A stretch of 64,000 bases of DNA, taken from NCBI GenBank assembly GCA_023461275.1, contig JAEYMI010000004.1:48941-112940 (forward strand). The letters are read 5' to 3'. A program made the translations under genes and the position numbers. This document shows, piece by piece, positions 8,584 to 18,334 of this stretch. The stretch is from Actinomycetes bacterium. GTDB taxonomy: Bacteria; Actinomycetota; Actinomycetes; Mycobacteriales; Mycobacteriaceae. Numbering within the stretch: the first letter of the stretch is position 1; every line of letters begins with the position of its first letter. The notes under the pieces are model-generated. The model was not told the origin of the DNA. It worked only from the letters and a program-made list of their open reading frames with translations, and ran no database searches.

Positions 8584-9786
8584 TCAGCGATCGAAACTGT
8601 TGCGCGCGGTGAAGTCTGGCGAGCCGAGCGTCAGGCGGATCGTGTGCGGGGTCGGGTTGTGCAGTGTGCCCGCGGCGACGTCGCGGTAAAGGCGCTCGAT
8701 CGTCGAACCATGGTGCAGTCCACGGCCACCCACGATCTGCAGCGCAGAGTCGACGACCCGCTTGGCGCCTGTCGTGGCGTGCTGCTTGGCCGACTGCAAC
8801 CTCCGACCCCACGCCAGCGACGGCGTCGGATCGGACGTCCAGGCCGCGGCGGTCAAGTCGAGGTGCGCCTCGATGGCATCGAGTTCGACGACAGCATCGG
8901 CGAGTACTCCCTGGATCAGCGGGTCCGACGAACGGGGTGCACCCTCGAGCCGCGCCGACGCGCGGCCGGTGACCGACTCGACAGCAACGTCGAATGCTCG
9001 TTGTGCCAGACCGAGATACACGTTCGAGGTCAACGTCAGCGCCCATGCGGCGAAGCTCGTGACGTAGGCGCTGTCTGGGTGTCCGGGACCGGTGATCGCG
9101 ATGATGCGATCGGCCGGCGAGTAGGCGCCGTCGAGTGCGGTGTCATCGCTACGAGTTGCCCGCAGCGCGAACGTATTCCAGTTCTCGACGGTGCGCACAC
9201 CCGGATCGTTGCGGTCGATGAAGCCGTGCACGATCGACGTCCCATCGGCGGTGTCGAGCCCGTGCACGCCCAGGTGTGTCCACACCGGCGACAACGAAGT
9301 GAAGTGCTTGTGACCGGTAAACCGATAGCCGCCCTGGGCATCTCGCACGGCCTCGGTGGTGGAGCCTCCGAGGCCGAGGTCGTTGCCGCTCTCGCTGTGA
9401 CCGGCCGCGAAGATCGCACCATCGGCGACTGCTCGCAGAATCCAATCGGCGGAATCGTCACCGGCGCGGTGCAAGTCTGCTGCGGCACCCACCCAGAACA
9501 GATGCATTCCCGACGCCAGCGCCGTCGCCGACGAGCGATACGCGATCCGTCGATGCCACCGCGCGAGATCGGCGAGAGATGTTTCGCTGCCACCGAATTC
9601 GACGGGCACCGGCGCGCGGTAGTAGCCGGCGTCGCGCAGCTCAGCGAAATCGTCGGTGAAGAACTCGCCGGCAGCGTCATAGGCGTCGGCACGATCGGAG
9701 ATGCGTTGCAGCAGTGCGTCGTCGAGGTGCAGTGGCCCGTCGACAACTGTGGTTTGGGTGCTGGGTTCCGAGGCGAGGGTGGTCAT
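8584..9786 (-). CDS. Acyl-CoA dehydrogenase-like flavin oxidoreductase
   Basis: The 400-residue protein has the acyl-CoA dehydrogenase fold: an N-terminal helical domain ending in PVEFGG, a central flavin domain (HSESGNDLGLGG, then YRFTGHKHFTSLSPVWT), and a C-terminal helical domain with QIVGGRGLHHGSTIERLYRDV. The canonical catalytic glutamate is not obvious, so it is more likely a monooxygenase or oxidase of the SfnB/DszC side of the superfamily than a true fatty-acid dehydrogenase. The ATG at 9786 starts MTTLASEP. It sits between the DszC-like gene and the dienelactone hydrolase, all on the minus strand, in a probable organosulfur or aromatic catabolic cluster. Confidence 0.8.
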   Translation of the reverse strand: MTTLASEPSTQTTVVDGPLHLDDALLQRISDRADAYDAAGEFFTDDFAELRDAGYYRAPVPVEFGGSETSLADLARWHRRIAYRSSATALASGMHLFWVGAAADLHRAGDDSADWILRAVADGAIFAAGHSESGNDLGLGGSTTEAVRDAQGGYRFTGHKHFTSLSPVWTHLGVHGLDTADGTSIVHGFIDRNDPGVRTVENWNTFALRATRSDDTALDGAYSPADRIIAITGPGHPDSAYVTSFAAWALTLTSNVYLGLAQRAFDVAVESVTGRASARLEGAPRSSDPLIQGVLADAVVELDAIEAHLDLTAAAWTSDPTPSLAWGRRLQSAKQHATTGAKRVVDSALQIVGGRGLHHGSTIERLYRDVAAGTLHNPTPHTIRLTLGSPDFTARNSFDR

Positions 9787-9898
9787 CGTGGGTCTCCGGT
9801 CAAGTGTGGGCAGGCAGGTGCCGGGTGGCGCCGACGCACATGACGTCGGCACCACCCGCGGCAATCAGGAGTGCTGGTCTTTCAGGCGTTCTCGGCGA

Positions 9899-11140
9899 TC
9901 AGGAATACCAGTCGACGGCCAGCGGAGCTTCGCCGCGCAACAGGTACGCGCCGACCTGGCGTCGTTTGTAGGCCACCGGATCATGCAGGCTCTGGGTCCG
10001 CAGGTCCCGCCAGAAGCGATCGAGCTCGTAGCGTCGAGCCGTGGCACGAGCACCGACCAACTCGAAGATCGTGGTGGTCACTTCGATCCCGGTCTCCACC
10101 GCGACGGTCTTCACCGCCGACAGCAACGCAGCCAGCTCGGCGCGGTACTCCGGGGTGATGTCGTCGGGATGATCCAGTGCCGCAGACACCTTGGCGCTGG
10201 CCTCACGCAGGAACGCTTCCGCGGCCAGCAGATGCGACTGGAGCTCACCGAAACCGTCGACGACGTGCGGCTCATCCACGGCGCGTTCGTATTCCGAATG
10301 CAGCCACGACCGTGAGTTGTTCTGCACGTACTCCACCGCCCGATCCAGGGCGCCACGAGCCAGCGAGATGTAGAACGTCGGCATGAGGGTCTGCGAGGTG
10401 AGTCCCGGCGTCAGGTTGCCGCCACGCGGCTGGAACTGCTTGTCGGAGAACCCGATCGCATCCGTCCACGGAACCGACACACCTTCGACGCGAGCGCTGC
10501 CGCTGCCGGTGGAACGCTGACCGAGGGTGTCCCAGTCGTTTCCGTAGATGATGCCGGACTGCTTGGCGTCGGCGAGGACGAAGAACACGTCGGAAGTGCC
10601 GGCGATCGCGACGCCGATGACGAGACGGTCGGCGACCGGAAGTCCGGTGTTGAACTGCTTGCCGCCGTTGAGGATCAGGTGATCGCCCTGGTCGGTGGCT
10701 TCGACCGGGTCGTCGCGGAAGTTGGCGATTCCGGCGAGCAGGAGCCGATTCTCGGTGACCTCACGCTCCCAGCGGTCCTGCTGCTCGGGCGTTCCGAACG
10801 ACCGGAACAACCAGAAGTAGGCGTAGTGCCAGCCGAGGATATTCGCCAGCGAGCCTTCGACTTTGGCGAACTCAGCCGCCACCTCGAGGACGGTCGCCCA
10901 ATCGGCGTTACCGCCACCGGAGGCCACCGGACCCTGCAGCCCGAGCAGACCGGCCTTCTTGATGACCTCGATCTCGGCGACCGGGTCGGCGGCCGCGCGG
11001 TCGCGCTCGAGTGAGGTGGTGCCGACGATCGCGGCGGCTTCGGCGGCCCGCGCGATCCACCCCTCGCGGGTCGTCGGGACCGCGGTCCAGTCCGGCGTCT
11101 CTAGTGCTGCGACGGTAGGCCGTTCGGTTTGGATGGTCAT
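9899..11140 (-). CDS. SfnB/DszC-like FMNH2-dependent monooxygenase
   Basis: The 413-residue protein belongs to the acyl-CoA-dehydrogenase-fold monooxygenases that oxidise organosulfur compounds (SfnB, DszC). Landmarks are LGLQGPVASGGGNADWATVLE, EGSLANILGWHYAYFWLFRSFG, FNTGLPVADRLVIG, and the C-terminal RRYELDRFWRDLRTQSLHDPVAYKR, whose arginine/histidine pattern replaces the CoA site. It would need reduced flavin from a reductase not encoded here. It is the first gene of the minus-strand group ending in the dienelactone hydrolase, with a 222-base leader separating it from the LysR gene. Substrate unknown; desulfurisation during sulfate limitation is inferred. Confidence 0.8.
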   Translation of the reverse strand: MTIQTERPTVAALETPDWTAVPTTREGWIARAAEAAAIVGTTSLERDRAAADPVAEIEVIKKAGLLGLQGPVASGGGNADWATVLEVAAEFAKVEGSLANILGWHYAYFWLFRSFGTPEQQDRWEREVTENRLLLAGIANFRDDPVEATDQGDHLILNGGKQFNTGLPVADRLVIGVAIAGTSDVFFVLADAKQSGIIYGNDWDTLGQRSTGSGSARVEGVSVPWTDAIGFSDKQFQPRGGNLTPGLTSQTLMPTFYISLARGALDRAVEYVQNNSRSWLHSEYERAVDEPHVVDGFGELQSHLLAAEAFLREASAKVSAALDHPDDITPEYRAELAALLSAVKTVAVETGIEVTTTIFELVGARATARRYELDRFWRDLRTQSLHDPVAYKRRQVGAYLLRGEAPLAVDWYS

Positions 11141-11362
11141 GGTTATCTCCTCAGTGGTGATGCGTGCGGCACTGGTGATGTGGCGATGTCGTATTGACCG
11201 CAGATGGACGTCGAGTTGTGGTGCGGCTGAGCGTATGAGCGGTGACCTCCGCTATGCCAGAGCATGTTTGCGATCGCCGCCCATCGGGTTTCGCGATGGG
11301 TGCCGAATGTGCAGGTCAGAACCAACGTCGGGGACCACTCATCGGGTCACCCATAGTTGGAT

Positions 11363-12238
11363 TCAGTGCGCGCCAATCCTGGTGATCTCAGTGAGCAATT
11401 CGCTGACGGCACGCCGGGCGACGTCGGCGGTCTCGTCGTCGAATCCATCGCGCACGTGGAGGTGTACCGAGACGGTCCCGGCGTCGGGAAGTCCGGTCAG
11501 CGCGTGCAAACCGTCGGGTACCGTCGCGACGACAGGGAGCAGCGCAACACCGAGTCCGCTGCGCGCCAGCGCGAGCACTCCATCGAGCGTGGGTGACTGC
11601 GCCGCGACATGACTGTCGACGCCGGCGTCATGCAAGAGACTCAGCGCGCGTTCCCGGATCCCGCACGGACTGTCGAAGGCGACCAACGAGACCGGATCGG
11701 CCGGACGACGCGGATCGACATCCGGTGAGCTGCTGAGCCATTGCAAACCCAAGTCGCCCAGCGTGATTCCGGGTGCATCGGGTGAGGTGGCGAGGGTAAG
11801 GGCGAAGTCGAGGCGGCCGAGCTCGACTGCGTGGATCAGTGCCGGCGACCTGTCGACGGTGAAGGTGACGTCGCGGTGCGGGTACGTGTCACGCAGCAGG
11901 TCGACGAACCGCGGCAGAAGGTGATCTGCGGCATGCTCGGTGGAGCCGATCGAGATCGATTGCGGTGCTGGATGAATGAAGCGTTCCACGAGCCGATTGT
12001 GAGCAGCGATCAAGTCACGCGCGTCGGCAAGCAGGATTTCGCCGTCGGAAGTCAAGGTGAGCGGTCCCTGGGCGCGGTTCAGCAGGGCGACGTCGAGCCG
12101 GCTCTCCAACGCTCGAATATGTTGGCTGACAGTCGATTGACCCAGGTGCAGCGCGTGCGCGGCCCGTGTGAAACCGCCATGCTCGACGACCCCGATGAAC
12201 GTGGACAGGTGGGTGAGGTTGAGCGGTTCTGCGGGCAT
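11363..12238 (-). CDS. LysR-family transcriptional regulator
   Basis: A 291-residue LysR regulator: the N-terminal winged helix-turn-helix runs from LTHLSTFIGVVEHGGFTRAA to TVSQHIRALESRLDVALLNR, followed by a two-lobed periplasmic-binding-like effector domain. It is transcribed divergently from the NtaA/DszA-like monooxygenase gene (156 bases between the starts) and lies upstream of the co-directional oxidoreductase genes, so it likely controls one or both, like CysB/Cbl-type regulators of sulfur scavenging. The inducer cannot be deduced. The ATG at 12238 fits the normal family N-terminus. Confidence 0.9.
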   Translation of the reverse strand: MPAEPLNLTHLSTFIGVVEHGGFTRAAHALHLGQSTVSQHIRALESRLDVALLNRAQGPLTLTSDGEILLADARDLIAAHNRLVERFIHPAPQSISIGSTEHAADHLLPRFVDLLRDTYPHRDVTFTVDRSPALIHAVELGRLDFALTLATSPDAPGITLGDLGLQWLSSSPDVDPRRPADPVSLVAFDSPCGIRERALSLLHDAGVDSHVAAQSPTLDGVLALARSGLGVALLPVVATVPDGLHALTGLPDAGTVSVHLHVRDGFDDETADVARRAVSELLTEITRIGAH

Positions 12239-12394
12239 GACCGTCCTGGCGTGCGATGAGTGTGTCGGCGCAGACTGCCGGGCCAGGCTCGTCGTGTCAC
12301 GTCTTTCGCCTGCGGTGATTTCTGCCCTGTGGCGCCTTGATCACCGGGAGTACGGTGCACACCGCCCAGCCAGGGCAGGATCGAGAGGAATGTG

Positions 12395-13753
12395 ATGGCA
12401 CGGGGATCGACCGGACGCGGCGACGTCATTCTGAACGTCTTCATCTATCCCGCAGGACATCACGAGGCGGCGTGGCGTCACCCACTGGCGACGCCGGAGC
12501 GCATCTACGACGCCGACTACTACCAGGAGATCGCCCGCACCGCCGAAGCCGCCGGATTCGCGTCGGTCTTCTTCGCCGACAGCCCCAGCCTGCGAGACAC
12601 CGTCGAATTCAATGCAGCCGGGCGGCTGGACCCGCTGGTGCTGCTGACGACAATCGCCGCGGCAACTGAACGGATCGGGCTGATCGCCACCGCGTCGACC
12701 ACCTACACCGAGCCCTACAACCTTGCCCGCACTCTCGCGTCGATCGATCACGTGTCCAAGGGGCGGGTGGGGTGGAACATCGTGACCACCGACGCTGCGG
12801 GAGCCGGCCCGAACTTCGGAATCAGCCACCCGGACAACGATACCCGATACTACCGGGCCACCGAGTTCACCGATGCTGTTCTGGCGCTGTGGGATAGCTG
12901 GGATGACGATGCGATCGTGCTGGACCGCGCGGCCGGCCGGTATGCAGATCCCAACAAGGTGCGACGGATTGACGTGCACGGCCGCCACATCAGTGTGCGC
13001 GGGCCGTTGAATGTTCCGCGCCCACCGCAAGGCTGGCCGGTGCTGGTCCAGGCCGGGGCGTCGAATCGGGGCCGGGCATTCGCGGCCCGCTATGCCGAGG
13101 TGATTTTCGCTGCGCAGCAACAACTGTCGGACGGGCAGCACTTCTATGCGGATATCAAGTCGCAGGTGTCGGCGTCGGGCCGCGATCCCGACGGGGTGAA
13201 GATCCTGCCCGGAATCAGCCCGTTCATCGGGTCCACCGAAGCCGAAGCGATTGCGCTCCAACGTGAATTCGACGAACTGACCGTGCCCGCGTACGGCCTG
13301 CATCAGTTGGCCACGATCACTGGAACGGACTTGTCCCACCTCGACCTCGACGGACCGGTTCCGTCCGAGTTATTCGCCGATGCGGGGTCGATCGCCGACA
13401 ACAGTCGGTCACGAAAGCAGGTGGTGGCGACCATCGTCGAACGCGAACGGCCAACCGTGCGGCAACTACTGCACCGACTCGCCGGTGCGCGCGGCCATCA
13501 CGTCATCGCCGGAACGCCGGAGCAGGTCGCCGACGAGATCGAAGCATGGTTCACCCAGGGGGCCGCGGACGGATTCAACGTGATGCCACCGTATTTGCCG
13601 GGTGGGTTGTCGGTGTTCATCGATGAGGTGGTGCCGATTCTCCGACGACGAGGATTGTTCAGCGGGGAGTACCGCGGGACGACACTTCGGGAGAACCTGG
13701 GACTGGTACGGCCGGTGGATCGGTCTGCTGGACGGGTTGCGCATTTTGGGTAA
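12395..13753 (+). CDS. NtaA/SnaA/DszA-family FMN-dependent monooxygenase
   Basis: The 452-residue bacterial luciferase-like protein shows the NtaA/SnaA/DszA signature set: NVFIYPAGHHEAAWRHP, ERIGLIATASTTYTEPYNLAR, LASIDHVSKGRVGWNIVTT, and VLVQAGASNRGRAFAARYAEVIF. These two-component enzymes use FMNH2 and oxygen to attack sulfones, sulfonates or aminopolycarboxylates. GAGAGGAA precedes the ATG at 12395; a GTG three bases earlier is less well spaced. Together with the SfnB/DszC-like gene and LysR gene it makes a DszC-then-DszA style pair, which suggests an organosulfur oxidation route. Confidence 0.88.
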   Translation: MARGSTGRGDVILNVFIYPAGHHEAAWRHPLATPERIYDADYYQEIARTAEAAGFASVFFADSPSLRDTVEFNAAGRLDPLVLLTTIAAATERIGLIATASTTYTEPYNLARTLASIDHVSKGRVGWNIVTTDAAGAGPNFGISHPDNDTRYYRATEFTDAVLALWDSWDDDAIVLDRAAGRYADPNKVRRIDVHGRHISVRGPLNVPRPPQGWPVLVQAGASNRGRAFAARYAEVIFAAQQQLSDGQHFYADIKSQVSASGRDPDGVKILPGISPFIGSTEAEAIALQREFDELTVPAYGLHQLATITGTDLSHLDLDGPVPSELFADAGSIADNSRSRKQVVATIVERERPTVRQLLHRLAGARGHHVIAGTPEQVADEIEAWFTQGAADGFNVMPPYLPGGLSVFIDEVVPILRRRGLFSGEYRGTTLRENLGLVRPVDRSAGRVAHFG

Positions 13754-13908
13754 GCGACGGTCGGTCTGTTCGGTCGGTGGACGCGCGCCCGGTACCGGTA
13801 GCGAGGTTGATGTGGTGTTGCTACCGCATCCGGTAGCGAGCGCGTACCGCGTTGCACTACGCTGCCGCGTGCAACGGTGAGGACAACATACTGACGGGGT
13901 GGTCCTGA

Positions 13909-14991
13909 ATGTCGTCTACTGAACGGTCCGGCGGCGATGGCTCTGACGGCCATGTTCAGTTGTCGCCCAACGACGTCCATGCAGCCACGCTGAGTGACGC
14001 GGCGAATGAACTCGATCTGCGCAGTGCTCGTCTGTCCAACGCGGCCGAATCCTTGTTTGACGCCTGGATAGGTCGGTCGGCTGACTCGTACAGGTTGCTG
14101 TACGACTCGTGGTCGGACAGCAATGCCGACATGGTCAACGAACTCGAAAAGATGGTGCGTGGACTTGGCGCGGAGGCAGCGGAGTATCCCGAATTGCGTC
14201 GCCGCCGACATCGGCCCGACGATCGGCAAGTGGCAGGAACCGTGAGCGGGCGTTTCACCATCTGTTTCGACGAGTTCGCTACGGCGATTGCTGAGATGAA
14301 GGCCTATCGCGCGGAACTCGACAGAGCGCAGGCCGAGGTAGCGCGGATGGCGGCCCGCGTTGAGGCTGGATCGTCGACTGGGACGGGTGCGCGGGAATTC
14401 GCTGAGGCGCAAGCGAAGTGGGCATCGCAAGCATCGAGAATCGCGGACGACCTGGACGACTTGCGGATCGCGGCAGAGGTCACCGTAAAGAACTACCGCA
14501 GTGCGCGGGAGGCTAACCTTGAGATGTTGGGCCGGAGCCGGCCGGGGGAGGCCAGGAGGCGTGAGGCCAGCAAGAAGGTGGAGATCGACGTCCACGCGCG
14601 AGACCGTGCAGGTCGCACCGAACTGCACTATGCCGCCATCGACAATGGGGACGATTATGAACCGGTTCGTCATCTCCTCGCTCAAGGCGCGGACATTGAC
14701 GCGCGAGACTCCAAGGGCATGACGCCGCTCCTGATGGCTGCCCAATACCCCGGAACGAGAAAGGTCATCGAGCTGCTCATCGCTTCGGGTGCGAGTGTCG
14801 CCGCTCTCGACAACATGGATCGATCGGCGCTCATGCTTGCGCTCATGCGGGCCAAGTCCGTCGAGATCGAACGCCTGTTTCTGGAGGCAGGGTGCGATCC
14901 GCACCATCGTGACAAATCCGGTTACACGCCAGCGTCGTTCGTTGACGAGTGCGGCACAGAAGAGGAGCGGGTCCTATTCAGTGACTTCTAG
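13909..14991 (+). CDS. WXG100-like/ankyrin-repeat protein, possible type VII secretion-linked
   Basis: The 360-residue protein has three parts. Residues 18-95 look like a WXG100/ESX-like helical hairpin with W53-I-G55 at the turn (DAWIGRSADSY). Residues 115-205 form a second helical hairpin-like unit (FDEFATAIAEMKAYRAELDRA..., KWASQASRIADDLDDL). Residues 226-345 carry three to four ankyrin repeats (GRTELHYAA, GMTPLLMAA, GASVAALDNMDRSALMLAL, DKSGYTPASF). There is no signal peptide or membrane segment. Ankyrin proteins near T7SS genes often act as immunity proteins, and WXG100 fusions mark effectors. No other ESX component or toxin is nearby, so the role is open. 155 bases upstream hold no gene. 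Confidence 0.6.
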   Translation: MSSTERSGGDGSDGHVQLSPNDVHAATLSDAANELDLRSARLSNAAESLFDAWIGRSADSYRLLYDSWSDSNADMVNELEKMVRGLGAEAAEYPELRRRRHRPDDRQVAGTVSGRFTICFDEFATAIAEMKAYRAELDRAQAEVARMAARVEAGSSTGTGAREFAEAQAKWASQASRIADDLDDLRIAAEVTVKNYRSAREANLEMLGRSRPGEARRREASKKVEIDVHARDRAGRTELHYAAIDNGDDYEPVRHLLAQGADIDARDSKGMTPLLMAAQYPGTRKVIELLIASGASVAALDNMDRSALMLALMRAKSVEIERLFLEAGCDPHHRDKSGYTPASFVDECGTEEERVLFSDF

Positions 14992-15049
14992 GTTCGCGTT
15001 GTGGGGCAGCGTTACGGCGACTACCGACTTCAGTAACCCGTCAGCCTAT

Positions 15050-16657
15050 TCAGAATGCCGGCGCGACCCTAGGGGGCTCCCGATACCGCACCAACGCCAT
15101 CTCGGCCGCGACCACCAACGCCCCGTACGCCGCTGATGTCGGCTCAGGCAGTCCGCCGAGCAGCGTCGTGATCCGATCGAGCCGCTGGTACATCGTCTGC
15201 CGGTGAATGTTCAGTGCTTTGGCCGCCGCAACCCGAGAACCGGTGCGGTGCACCATCACCAACGTCTCGATGAACTCCGCGGTTCGTGATGTGCCCAGCA
15301 GTGGGCCGAGGGTAGCGGCAAGGAAGGCGTCCACCGCAGCGTCGTCGACGCTACCGAGGAAGTGCGTGAGTGTGACGTCGCGGGCGAGTGCGACCCAGTC
15401 GCGTACGGTTGCCGACCGCGCAGCGGTCCGCGCCACTGCCATCGACGGTGCAAGCGCGACAATGTCATCGACGGGTTCGGTGATCCCGATCCGCAGCCCG
15501 CCGGGCAGCGCATGGGTGCGGAGCAACGCTGCCAACTCATCGGTCGCGCTGTGCGAATCAGTTCCAGGTGAATCGCTCCCAGAACCGCAGCGAATGATGG
15601 ACTGCTGACTCATGTTTCGTACCTCGGAGAGAACGGTGCGGTCGTCGGACCGGAGGGCGGTGGCCAACTCCGTCGTCTGCAGCGGACCGTCGACGCTGAT
15701 CGCGACGACACCCACGTACTTTCCGGGAGCGTCGAATCCGATTGCGGCGGCGGCAGCCCGGATGGATCTGACTGCCTCCGCGGACAGTCGGCCGGAGTCG
15801 GCGGCGAGTAGTCGAAAGATCTCGCGCACATGCTGATCCGACCGCGTAAGTGGTTGCCACCGCAGCAGTGCGAGCGCCAGCGGCTCTGGTGCCCGTCGGC
15901 ATGCCGCCTCGACCATCTGGAGATCCACGCCGCTGCGAGGGAGTACCTCGAGGGTCGCTATGGTGACTCCCGCCGACTCGATGCCGGCCACCCGGGCGTA
16001 ACTCGGTGGGCGGGCGTCGGGAACGGTGGCTGTCGCGAGCACGGCACCGGAGGCGGAGCGGACGATGATCGAGCAACCGGTGACGTCGCGCAGCGCGTTC
16101 ACCATCGCTTCCAGATTGCCTTGGGCGGCAAGCACACCCGCCAGACGGTGGGTGACGTCGTCGTTGAACTGCAGGGCGCGCACCGATTCGGATACCAGGC
16201 GGCTGTTGATGGCGCGGGTGATGTCGACGAAGCGGACCACCTCGCCGAGCGCGATCAGAGGGAAGTCCCGTTCGAGCGCATGCTCGATCAGTGGCGTCGG
16301 CAGGGAGCCAAAGCGTGGGGTCTCGACGGCGAGCGCGACGGCCCCGACGTCGGCGAGGGAATCGATGTAGGCGCGCATCCGCTCTGGCGTGCTATCGGTG
16401 AGGAACACCCCGGCGACCAGGATCATCTCGCCGCCGGTCAGCAGTTCCGCGATCTCGAGGAGTTCGCTGGTATGCACCCACCGGATCGGCGCATCGAGGT
16501 GGGCCCATCCGGCCAACACCGTCGGGTGCGCGGCCGTCAATGCCGGGTCGTCGAGAGCGTCGCGGAGCGTCAGCACACCCGACGACCCGCTCCCAGCTGG
16601 TCCCGAAGTGTCAGATCCCGTCATTCTGCTCATCCCGATCCCAGACGAAATGCTCAT
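15050..16657 (-). CDS. PucR-family transcriptional regulator
   Basis: The protein of about 535 residues carries an N-terminal PucR ligand domain (TLRDALDDPALTAAHPTVLAGWAHLDAPIRWVHTSEL and GEMILVAGVFLTD), a central GAF/GGDEF-like region, and a C-terminal PucR-type helix-turn-helix (VHRTGSRVAAAKALNIHRQTMYQRLDRI). PucR regulators respond to purine or related nitrogen compounds. It faces the permease-amidohydrolase pair and likely controls it. Three in-frame ATGs (16657, 16633, 16624) fit; none has a strong ribosome binding site, so the N-terminus is uncertain by up to 11 residues. Confidence 0.85.
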   Translation of the reverse strand: MSISSGIGMSRMTGSDTSGPAGSGSSGVLTLRDALDDPALTAAHPTVLAGWAHLDAPIRWVHTSELLEIAELLTGGEMILVAGVFLTDSTPERMRAYIDSLADVGAVALAVETPRFGSLPTPLIEHALERDFPLIALGEVVRFVDITRAINSRLVSESVRALQFNDDVTHRLAGVLAAQGNLEAMVNALRDVTGCSIIVRSASGAVLATATVPDARPPSYARVAGIESAGVTIATLEVLPRSGVDLQMVEAACRRAPEPLALALLRWQPLTRSDQHVREIFRLLAADSGRLSAEAVRSIRAAAAAIGFDAPGKYVGVVAISVDGPLQTTELATALRSDDRTVLSEVRNMSQQSIIRCGSGSDSPGTDSHSATDELAALLRTHALPGGLRIGITEPVDDIVALAPSMAVARTAARSATVRDWVALARDVTLTHFLGSVDDAAVDAFLAATLGPLLGTSRTAEFIETLVMVHRTGSRVAAAKALNIHRQTMYQRLDRITTLLGGLPEPTSAAYGALVVAAEMALVRYREPPRVAPAF

Positions 16658-16699
16658 AAGTACGTCGGAATCATATCCAGAGTGTCTATACCTCGCAGG

Positions 16700-16731
16700 G
16701 TTGCGCGGGCTGAAGATAGCTACAGCGCAAC
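16700..16731. promoter_or_regulatory. Inverted repeat in the PucR/permease divergent region
   Basis: GTTGCGC (16700-16706) and GCGCAAC (16725-16731) are perfect 7-base arms with centres about 25 bases apart, in the 132-base space between the divergent PucR and permease starts. It is a plausible site for the adjacent regulator; the spacing is longer than usual for a simple dimer site. Confidence 0.3.
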
Positions 16732-16789
16732 GCGGCGCCACCTTCAGTACGCCTACCCGGACCTACATGTCCGGCACCAAGGAATTGTC

Positions 16790-18334
16790 ATGACACCACT
16801 CGACGCCGTGCGTCACGCCGTCACGAAGACCCGCCCGGGTTTCGACGGCACCACAGATATCAACACCTACCCGCCGACCACCACGAGCGATCCGGCCACG
16901 GCGTCGGAGCACGCCATGCACGACGCCGAACTCGACCTCATCCCGGAGGAGGCCAAAACCCACAGTGTCCGAGGCCAATTCTGGATCTGGGCCGGCGCCA
17001 ACATCGCCCCGATCAACTGGGTGCTCGGCGCACTCGGCGTCGGTATGGGTCTCGGATTGCTGGAGACCGTCGCGGTACTGATCGCCGGCAACGCCATCGG
17101 TATGGCGTTGTTCGGTGTGTTCGTCGTCATCGGCCAGCGGACCGGGGTCACCGGAATGGTGTTGTCTCGCGCGGTCTTCGGTCGACGCGGCGCATACATC
17201 CCCGCCGCTGTGCAAGCGCTGTTGTGCATGGGGTGGTGCGCGGTCAACACCTGGATCGTGCTCGACCTGGTGATGGCACTACTCGGCAAGATCGGACTCA
17301 TCGACGCCGACGCCACCAATAACGGTGCCCGTATCGCCGTCGCTGCAGTCATCATGGCCTTGCAGGTCGGCATCGCGTGGTTCGGCTACCGTGTGATCTC
17401 GACATTCGAACGCTGGACCGTACCGCCTACCGTCGCAATCCTTTTCGCGATGACCGTGGTCGCGTGGATTGGGCTCGACGTCGACTGGGGCCGCGCGTCG
17501 GATTCGACGATGACCACCGGCGCCCACTGGGGTGCGATCAGTGCCGTCATGACGGCTATCGGTATCGGTTGGGGTCTGACATGGCTCGGCTACGCCGGCG
17601 ACTACTCGCGCTTCGTGTCCCAAGATGTGCCCGCGCGCAAGCTCTTCCTTGCCAGCGCCCTCGGTCAGTTCATTCCCGTCATCTGGCTCGGCACTCTCGG
17701 AGCCACCTTGGCCACATTGAGCACCTCGGCCGACCCCGGCAAGATCATCGTCGACGCCTATGGCGCACTGGCCATTCCGGTGCTGCTGCTCGTCGTACAC
17801 GGTCCGTTGGCCACCAACATCCTCAACATCTACACCTGCACGGTGTCCACCCAGGCCCTCGATATCCGCATTGATCGTCGAATCCTTAACGTGGTCATCG
17901 GGATTGCGTCGATGGCGCTGGTGATCTTCTTCGTCCTGCGCACCGACTTCGCATCCACCATCGACACCTGGCTGATCGGCATCGTCGGTTGGGTCACGCC
18001 GTGGGCGGCAGTGGTTCTGGTGCACTGGTTCTACGTGGCCCGTGGGAGGGTCGACGCCGCCGCGCTGTTCGCGGCACCGTCGGAGCGTGCGATTCCGATG
18101 ATCCGCCCGACAGCGTTGATCTCGTTGGCCGTCGGCATCGTCTGCACCTGGATGTTCATGTACGGCACCATTTCCGCACTCCAGGGGCGTGGTGCGGTGG
18201 CGCTCGGCGGAATCGACATCTCATGGTTGGCGGGCGGATTGGCGGCAGGGCTCTCCTACTTCGCCTTGGAATTCCGGTCGGCGCACACCGCCGCTGCTGA
18301 CGTCTCGCCGATCAGCGTCGGAGGTGAGAAGTGA
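16790..18334 (+). CDS. NCS1-family nucleobase/cytosine permease
   Basis: The 514-residue polytopic membrane protein belongs to the nucleobase:cation symporter-1 family. Landmarks are the GANIAPINWVLGALGVGMG segment of TM1, QRTGVTGMVLSRAVFGRRGAYIPA, and GYAGDYSRFV in the middle. Twelve hydrophobic segments are expected. It should import a purine, pyrimidine or hydantoin-like compound with a cation. The ATG at 16790 was chosen because the homologous N-terminus starts there; the open frame extends far upstream through the antisense of the PucR gene. Its stop codon overlaps the next gene's ATG by one base, so the two are translated as a unit. Confidence 0.88.
   Translation: MTPLDAVRHAVTKTRPGFDGTTDINTYPPTTTSDPATASEHAMHDAELDLIPEEAKTHSVRGQFWIWAGANIAPINWVLGALGVGMGLGLLETVAVLIAGNAIGMALFGVFVVIGQRTGVTGMVLSRAVFGRRGAYIPAAVQALLCMGWCAVNTWIVLDLVMALLGKIGLIDADATNNGARIAVAAVIMALQVGIAWFGYRVISTFERWTVPPTVAILFAMTVVAWIGLDVDWGRASDSTMTTGAHWGAISAVMTAIGIGWGLTWLGYAGDYSRFVSQDVPARKLFLASALGQFIPVIWLGTLGATLATLSTSADPGKIIVDAYGALAIPVLLLVVHGPLATNILNIYTCTVSTQALDIRIDRRILNVVIGIASMALVIFFVLRTDFASTIDTWLIGIVGWVTPWAAVVLVHWFYVARGRVDAAALFAAPSERAIPMIRPTALISLAVGIVCTWMFMYGTISALQGRGAVALGGIDISWLAGGLAAGLSYFALEFRSAHTAAADVSPISVGGEK

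Noticed and set aside
12341..13339. Minus-strand frame opposite the NtaA-like gene
   Set aside because: It is antisense to a well-supported luciferase-like gene and shows no domain features.
13770..13860. GGTACCGGTAGCGAG-type repeats before the WXG100/ankyrin gene
   Set aside because: GGTAGCGAG and GGTACC pieces recur within 90 bases, but the arms are short and irregular and I could not define a consistent structure.
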